From assembly GCA_002633115.1 (NCBI GenBank), contig NWBJ01000039.1:25290-61673 (forward strand): a DNA stretch of 36,384 nt. The letters are read 5' to 3'. The stretch is from Muribaculaceae bacterium Zag1. GTDB taxonomy: Bacteria; Bacteroidota; Bacteroidia; Bacteroidales; Muribaculaceae. Under the pieces are notes generated by a model, which did no database searches, had not been told where the DNA came from, and worked only from the letters and a program-made list of their open reading frames with translations. Positions 32,662-36,384 of this stretch are shown here, piece after piece. Made by a program: the position numbers and the translations under genes. Position 1 is the first letter of the stretch. The number at the start of each line of letters is the position of its first letter.

Positions 32662-33624
32662 ATGCAAAGCGCAAAGCATTATTTAGAGCTCATCAATCAG
32701 ACCCTGGCCCAGGTGGAATATCCCGCTTGGCTGCCAGGACTGTATGAGCCTATTAGATACACAATGGCCAGCGGGGGCAAGCGCCTGCGCTCTACATTGC
32801 TATTGGCCATGTCCGACGCTTTCGGTGGCGACCTGCAGCAGAGCGTTTGGCCGGCTGTGGGTGTTGAGATGTTCCATAATTTCACCTTGGCTCATGACGA
32901 TGTGATGGACCACGCCGATATGCGCCGTGGGCGTCCTACGGTGCATAAGAAATGGGATGTTAATACCGCCATCCTGTCGGGCGATGCCATGGTGAGCATG
33001 GCATTTAAGTGCATGACGGGGTGTCCGCCCGAGTGTCTGCCTGAGGTCATCGACCGTTTTGGTGTGATGACGATGCAGGTCTATGAGGGCCAGCAGATTG
33101 ATGGCGACTTTGAGAAGGAGGAAAGAGTAGGATTCGATGACTACTTGCGCATGATCGTGGGCAAGACTTCGGCTCTTATCGCTTATCCTTGCGCAATAGG
33201 GGCCATCATAGCCGGTGCGGCTCCCGAGGATGTCGAGAATGTCTTCAACTTTGGCGTGTCGCTCGGCATAGCATTCCAGATGCAGGATGATTATCTGGAT
33301 GTCTATGGAGATCCTGCGACATTCGGTAAGGCTATTGGAGGCGATATCTTAAATGATAAGAAGACGTGGCTGCATATCATGGCTCGCGACCAGGATGCTG
33401 ACGGGAGTTTCCAATCCCTGTTGGCCCAGAAGCTTGAGCCGGCCGAAAAGATTATGCGTGTCACTGCCGCTTATGATGCGCTCAATCTGCGTGAGCAGGG
33501 CGAGAAGCTGGTGTCGCGCTACACCGAGGATGCCATCTCATATCTCAAGCACACCACCATGGGCGATGAGGCCAAGGACTGGTTTATCGACTATGCCCAT
33601 AATCTATTAGGACGCAACAAATAA
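32662..33624 (+). CDS. Polyprenyl diphosphate synthase (trans-type)
   Basis: The enzyme condenses isopentenyl diphosphate onto an allylic diphosphate. The 320-residue product has the substrate motif GGKRLRSTLLL near 38-48, the first aspartate-rich motif in FTLAHDDVMDHADMRRGRPT (DDxxD, near 79-83), and the second in FQMQDDYLDVYGDP near 211. The residues before the first motif include large side chains (FHNFTLAHDD), which hints at farnesyl or geranylgeranyl chain length. Product length cannot be assigned with certainty. It follows galM by 55 bp and shares the base pair TAATG with tatD, so those two are coupled. Linkage to the gal genes is probably only transcriptional. Confidence 0.9.
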   Translation: MQSAKHYLELINQTLAQVEYPAWLPGLYEPIRYTMASGGKRLRSTLLLAMSDAFGGDLQQSVWPAVGVEMFHNFTLAHDDVMDHADMRRGRPTVHKKWDVNTAILSGDAMVSMAFKCMTGCPPECLPEVIDRFGVMTMQVYEGQQIDGDFEKEERVGFDDYLRMIVGKTSALIAYPCAIGAIIAGAAPEDVENVFNFGVSLGIAFQMQDDYLDVYGDPATFGKAIGGDILNDKKTWLHIMARDQDADGSFQSLLAQKLEPAEKIMRVTAAYDALNLREQGEKLVSRYTEDAISYLKHTTMGDEAKDWFIDYAHNLLGRNK

Positions 33625-34391
33625 TGCTTATTGATACTCACACTCACCTCTACTTGCCCGAATTTGAGGGCGAGCAAGAGCAGACAGTGAAGCGCGCCAT
33701 CGATGCTGGCGTGCTTCGCTTCATTTTTCCCAATGTCGATTTGTCGACTATCGAGCCGATGCGGGCTCTGGCAGCCAAATTTCCTGAGAATATCTCGATG
33801 GCTATGGGGCTCCATCCCACCGAGGTGGGAGTGGGATGGGAAGAGGCCCTGGGCCAGACTATGGCAGAACTGCATCGAGGCGACTATGTTGCAGTAGGCG
33901 AGGTGGGGATTGACCTGTATTGGGACAAGACTTATGAGCGCGAGCAGATGCTGGCGTTTGACCGCCAGGTGACTGAGGCTGAGAGGTTGGGCCTCCCTGT
34001 CATCATCCATTGTCGCGAGGGCTTGCCTCAGACATTGGAGGTACTGAGCGGACATCCCGGGACCCAAGCTGTATTCCATAGCTTTGGCGGCTCGGTAGCC
34101 GATGTCGAGGCTGCTCGCCGCGTCGGCGACTATTATTTCGGAATCAATGGGGTGGTGACGTTCAAGAATTGCCATGTGCGTGATGCGCTCTCGGCCATAG
34201 GCCTCGACCGTCTTGTCCTCGAGACCGATGCTCCGTATCTCGCTCCGGTGCCGTACCGAGGCAAGCGCAACGAATCCTCCTACCTCGTCAAAACCGCCGA
34301 GCATATCGCCACGCATCTCAATTTGCCCCTATCAACCATCGCCTCTCGCACCACTGCAAATGCACAGCGCCTATTTTATAACTCTAAATGA
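33624..34391 (+). CDS. tatD: TatD-family metal-dependent hydrolase (DNase)
   Basis: The 255-residue amidohydrolase-fold protein has the metal ligands HTH in MLIDTHTHLYLPEF, the glutamate in VAVGEVGIDLYWDK near 91, the histidines in PVIIHCREG near 130 and VFHSFGGS near 152, and the final aspartate in LETDAPYLAPVPYRGKRNES near 201. TatD enzymes are magnesium-dependent 3'-5' DNA/RNA exonucleases linked to DNA repair and quality control. The ATG overlaps the stop of the polyprenyl synthase by 1 nt. Downstream lie repeat fragments and a 13-bp perfect palindrome that would end the transcript. Confidence 0.93.
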   Translation: MLIDTHTHLYLPEFEGEQEQTVKRAIDAGVLRFIFPNVDLSTIEPMRALAAKFPENISMAMGLHPTEVGVGWEEALGQTMAELHRGDYVAVGEVGIDLYWDKTYEREQMLAFDRQVTEAERLGLPVIIHCREGLPQTLEVLSGHPGTQAVFHSFGGSVADVEAARRVGDYYFGINGVVTFKNCHVRDALSAIGLDRLVLETDAPYLAPVPYRGKRNESSYLVKTAEHIATHLNLPLSTIASRTTANAQRLFYNSK

Positions 34392-34433
34392 AACAACCCC
34401 TACGAGTGGTACAGGGGACAGTCCCCTGTACCA
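34390..34433. repeat. Partial family B repeat fused to palindrome C (terminator-like)
   Basis: GAAACAACCCCTACG (34390-34404) is the first 15 bp of family B, overlapping the tatD stop. It is cut short and followed by a perfect palindrome (34407-34419 and 34421-34433, 13-bp arms, one central base) with the core ACAGGGGAC. It could terminate both tatD and the convergent aldo/keto reductase gene. Confidence 0.8.
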
Positions 34434-34436
34434 AAT

Positions 34437-35279
34437 TTAGAAGTCGATTTTGTCGGGGTCGAGACCGGAGCCGCCGCAATAGGGCATGGCATCGATGATA
34501 GCCATGTCGGCGGGAGAAATCTCAAAGTCGTAGACCTCGATGTTTTGCAGGATGCGAGCCGGGGTGATCGATTTAGGCAGCGGCAACACATGATGCTGGA
34601 GGCACCAACGGATGCAAATCTGTGCCACAGACTTGCCATTGCGCTCTGCTATGCCTTGGAGCGTAGCATTATCGAGCAGGCGCCCTGTGCCAAGAGGCGA
34701 CCATGCCTCTACCAAGATGTCGTGCTCCTTGCAATACTTTACCGTCTCGGGCTGCATGAATCCAGGATGGTACTCAATCTGGTCGACTGCTGGCATAAAC
34801 TCAGCCTTGAGGATTAGGGCCTCAAGATGATGAGGCATGAAATTGCTAACTCCTATCGACTTTACGCGTCCCTCTTTGTGCAGGCGCTCCATAGCGCGCC
34901 AGGTGTCTCGGTTGATTTCCTTCCAATTTGGGAATTGATTTGGCGAGGCTGGCCAATGCACCAGGTATAGGTCGAGATAGTCGAGGCCTAAATCGTTTGA
35001 TGTCTTATCAAAAGCGCGGAGCGTGGCATCGTAGCCGCGATTGGTGTTCCACACCTTGCTGGTTACAAAAATTTGACTGCGTGGGATTCCGCTCTCGGCG
35101 ATGCCTCGGCCAACGCTTTCCTCGTTGGCATACACGGCAGCGGCATCGATATGGCGATAGCCATCCGACAGAGCGCATTTCACTGCATTGATGGCTGTAT
35201 CTCCATCAGGTGTTTGCCAGGTGCCCAGTCCCACTGATGGGATTTCCAGGCCATTATTCATTATGAAGTCTCTTTCCAT
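34437..35279 (-). CDS. Aldo/keto reductase
   Basis: This NADPH-dependent oxidoreductase has an AKR barrel. The 280-residue product begins MERDFIMNNGLEIPSVGLGT. The catalytic tetrad is visible: D and Y in HIDAAAVYANEESVG, K in FVTSKVWN, and H in YLDLYLVHWPA. The phosphate-binding end is LPKSITPARILQNI. It most resembles the AKR5-type 2,5-diketo-gluconate or glyoxal reductase group. The natural substrate cannot be assigned. ATG at 35279 was chosen because an upstream in-frame ATG adds 18 residues with no family match. Perfect palindromes of one type lie on both sides (34407-34433 and 35417-35453). No consensus promoter was found upstream. Confidence 0.9.
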   Translation of the reverse strand: MERDFIMNNGLEIPSVGLGTWQTPDGDTAINAVKCALSDGYRHIDAAAVYANEESVGRGIAESGIPRSQIFVTSKVWNTNRGYDATLRAFDKTSNDLGLDYLDLYLVHWPASPNQFPNWKEINRDTWRAMERLHKEGRVKSIGVSNFMPHHLEALILKAEFMPAVDQIEYHPGFMQPETVKYCKEHDILVEAWSPLGTGRLLDNATLQGIAERNGKSVAQICIRWCLQHHVLPLPKSITPARILQNIEVYDFEISPADMAIIDAMPYCGGSGLDPDKIDF

Positions 35280-35416
35280 ATAGCTTAAGGTTAATAATAT
35301 AGTAACGCTCCTCCTCCCGTATGGTTTTATCACAAAACTCCCCCATCAGACAGACACGATGAAAAAGAAGTTCCCAGAAGTTTTTGTTGAATATCATTGT
35401 AATTTGGATAATTATT

Positions 35417-35453
35417 CAAGTGGGACAAGGGACTGTCCCTTGTCCCTCACTTG
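35417..35453. repeat. Palindrome C, second copy, upstream of the aldo/keto reductase
   Basis: A 12-bp perfect palindrome (35422-35433 with 35435-35446, one central base), core ACAAGGGAC, is extended by CAAGT/ACTTG outer arms across a 2-nt bulge. The design is like that at 34407-34433. The rest of the gap 35280-35416 contains no supported gene. Confidence 0.75.
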
Positions 35454-35480
35454 GGCCAGCGCCGAAGCTGGAGAGTCGGG

Positions 35481-35497
35481 GCAGACTGTAAATCTGT
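35481..35497 (+). other. tRNA-Tyr-like anticodon arm (remnant)
   Basis: GCAGACTGTAAATCTGT forms a 5-bp stem with a 7-base loop CTGTAAA, the exact arrangement of a tRNA-Tyr (GTA) anticodon arm. The preceding GAGAGTCGGG loosely resembles a D-arm, but no T-arm or acceptor stem follows, so this is not a functional tRNA gene. It may be a remnant within a repeat. Confidence 0.4.
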
Positions 35498-35572
35498 TGC
35501 ACAGAGGCTGAGCAGGGCAGGAAGGTTGCATTTTTTTCTTTCTTGGGATTTTCTGATTTGGAGAAAAAGCCT

Positions 35573-35580
35573 TATATTTG
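35573..35580 (+). promoter_or_regulatory. Likely -7 element before the small Rpn-tail gene
   Basis: TATATTTG fits TAnnTTTG and lies 28 bp before the ATG at 35609. A properly spaced TTTG is not evident (the nearest, at 35557-35560, is only 12 bp away). Confidence 0.5.
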
Positions 35581-35608
35581 CAGTTGTAAGATTACAGGTA
35601 ATAAAACT

Positions 35609-35875
35609 ATGGATGAAAGCATTAGTAAGGAACTGATTCTCCAAATGATTAAGGAATATGAGGCGAATCTAATAAGCGCTTGCGACGCCAACAGCTTCGC
35701 CTACACTCAGGCGTGCGAGAAGGAAATAGCCCGCGAAGAGGGCATAGCCATCGGCAATCAAAATGCGAAAAATGAAATAGCACGAAATATGAACGCCATG
35801 GGCCTTTCTGCTTCTGACATTGCCAAATGCACAGGGTTAACCGAAGAGGAAATTTCTAGCCTCGGAGAGGCTTAA
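35609..35875 (+). CDS. Small protein resembling the C-terminal tail of Rpn/PD-(D/E)XK transposases
   Basis: The 88-residue product (from MDESISKELI) has a helical middle and the ending EIARNMNAMGLSASDIAKCT plus GLTEEEISSL. That pattern is typical of the C-terminal tail of Rpn/PD-(D/E)XK-type transposases (AKxLLxxGxSxExIAxxTGLSxEEI). The nuclease domain is absent. An ATG at 35543 would add 22 residues and lies upstream of the likely -7 element, so 35609 is preferred. The last residues and stop codon fall inside the first copy of a GCCTCGGAGAGGC repeat. It could be a stand-alone small helical protein or the remnant of a deleted nuclease gene. Confidence 0.6.
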   Translation: MDESISKELILQMIKEYEANLISACDANSFAYTQACEKEIAREEGIAIGNQNAKNEIARNMNAMGLSASDIAKCTGLTEEEISSLGEA

Positions 35876-36003
35876 CTGCGCTTAAACCCACTTTACTACA
35901 CCTCTGAGAGGCTTAACAATGTTAACCCCAGGCAGTTATGGAGCGATGCTCCATAACTGGGGTATGGATCGTCCCCTCCCAGCGCGCCTCGGAGAGGCGT
36001 TAC
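35859..36003 (+). repeat. Family D element: three CCTCnGAGAGGC units around a perfect hairpin
   Basis: GCCTCGGAGAGGCTTAAC (35859-35876), CCTCTGAGAGGCTTAAC (35901-35917) and GCCTCGGAGAGGCGTTAC (35986-36003) flank a 12-bp perfect hairpin (35933-35944 with 35948-35959, loop GAT). I recall similar sequences dispersed in Bacteroidales genomes (not searched). The open frame through it at 35919-36212 reads repeat sequence and is not supported as a gene. No gene is seen in the rest, 36004-36271. Confidence 0.75.
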
Positions 36004-36271
36004 ATTACGAATTATATCGTTATCAACCAATTTATTTTGCTGAGAAAAACTCCTTTTCTCCATGGCAACCGCATGGTTCACAATTCACTATACATGAGGT
36101 GGTGCCTACTCATTGCCGGAAATTCTCTATCCAGCGACCTCCGGTTATCAATCAAGAAAAAGCCTTTGAGAGCATCGGCTTCGAGCCCTTTTGGATAAAA
36201 ATCGTTGAATGAATTTGTGAGGAGAATATGAAAAAGAAGGATTTAACGCCACTCATCCTCAAAATAAGACT

Positions 36272-36321
36272 CTTGTCTGCCCTACATTCCGTGCTGTCGC
36301 ACTCCATGTGGGACAGACAAG
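36272..36321 (+). repeat. Imperfect hairpin next to family B
   Basis: CTTGTCTGCCCTACAT (36272-36287) pairs with ATGTGGGACAGACAAG (36306-36321) with two non-Watson-Crick positions. An inner GTGC/GCAC stem (36291-36294 with 36299-36302) forms with a TGTC loop. It abuts the family B copy that follows. Confidence 0.75.
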
Positions 36322-36324
36322 GGT

Positions 36325-36384
36325 CGTGCTACGCACTAGCCATCTATGATGTCATCAAACCATCTACCCCGTAGGGGTTGTTTC
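36325..36384. repeat. Palindromic repeat family B, copy with inverted second block
   Basis: CGTGCTACGCACTAGCCAT (36325-36343) matches 25662-25680 at 18 of 19 positions. The last 20 bases (36365-36384) are the exact reverse complement of the GAAACAACC block at 25697-25716. The window ends at the edge of this block, so the element may continue. Confidence 0.85.

Noticed and set aside
34437-35279. Recently transferred cargo gene
   Set aside because: The flanking palindromes are suggestive, but codon use and base composition of the reductase look like its neighbours. Kept only as a question about the palindromes.
35481-35497. Functional tRNA-Tyr gene
   Set aside because: There is no acceptor stem, T-arm or GTTCGAATC-type sequence within tRNA distance.
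35359-35511. Small frame beginning MKKKFPEVFVEYHC
   Set aside because: The frame runs through the palindrome at 35417-35453 and the tRNA-like arm. Only the first 15-20 codons could be real coding sequence.
35919-36212. Plus-strand open frame of 97 codons through the repeat region
   Set aside because: Much of it is the perfect hairpin and family D repeat. The protein has no recognisable domain and no promoter.
36229-36375. Small frame beginning MKKKDLTPLILKIRL
   Set aside because: Most of it is the hairpin at 36272-36321 and the family B repeat, so coding is not supported.

Overview
The window looks like chromosomal DNA from a member of the Bacteroidales, with Muribaculaceae or a close relative as my best guess. 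The evidence is an LpxC-FabZ fusion, a eukaryote-type (GT3) glycogen synthase beside a DUF3417-type glucan phosphorylase, the yajC-ybbR-coaE and yicC-gmk-nadD-DUF5063 gene orders, roughly half GC, and repeated promoters of the Bacteroidetes form TTTG-N19/20-TAnnTTTG. The family placement is inference. Nearly all genes are housekeeping. No phage, intact insertion sequence, CRISPR array or intact tRNA gene was seen.

Layout. 1-1994 (+): yajC, a YbbR protein, coaE. 1991-5281 (-): a thioredoxin-fold protein without the nucleophilic cysteine, rarA, fmt and an RluA-family pseudouridine synthase, tightly packed. 5348-8140 (-): malate dehydrogenase and phosphoglucomutase. 8360-13310 (-): lpxD, lpxC-fabZ and lpxA (lipid A), then the RNase P RNA gene, a DUF695 protein and cdsA. 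13475-14326 (-): CvfB-type S1 protein. 14584-15990 (+): aminopeptidase P. 16173-18904 (-): yicC, gmk, nadD, DUF5063. 19176-22645 (+): promoter, SAM-II-like riboswitch, metK, mtnN, luxS and an AlbA_2/Schlafen-like protein, which together form the activated-methyl cycle. 22642-25383 (-): anaerobic ribonucleotide reductase nrdD and its activase nrdG. 25773-30032 (-): glucan phosphorylase and glycogen synthase. 30416-34391 (+): galK, galM, a polyprenyl synthase and tatD, divergent from the glycogen genes. 34437-35279 (-): aldo/keto reductase. 35609-35875 (+): a small protein resembling the C-terminal tail of Rpn/PD-(D/E)XK transposases. 35859-36384: repeats only.

The unusual content is between the genes. 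(1) A short element with two possible stem-loops occurs three times (33-70, 17971-18017, 23117-23159). Each time it is in the sense orientation and 13-35 nt before the start codon of yajC, gmk or nrdG, and its stem shows compensatory changes. (2) Seven-base tandem arrays lie before yajC, the DUF695 gene, nadD and luxS. (3) A ten-unit, 9-bp minisatellite fills the galK leader. (4) A 15-bp repeat array is built into a large hairpin between pepP and the DUF5063 gene. (5) Several palindromic repeat families cluster around 25.6-25.8 kb and 34.4-36.4 kb. (6) A 26-bp perfect hairpin follows metK. These look like a dense set of post-transcriptional or repeat-derived elements. Their function is not known from the sequence alone.
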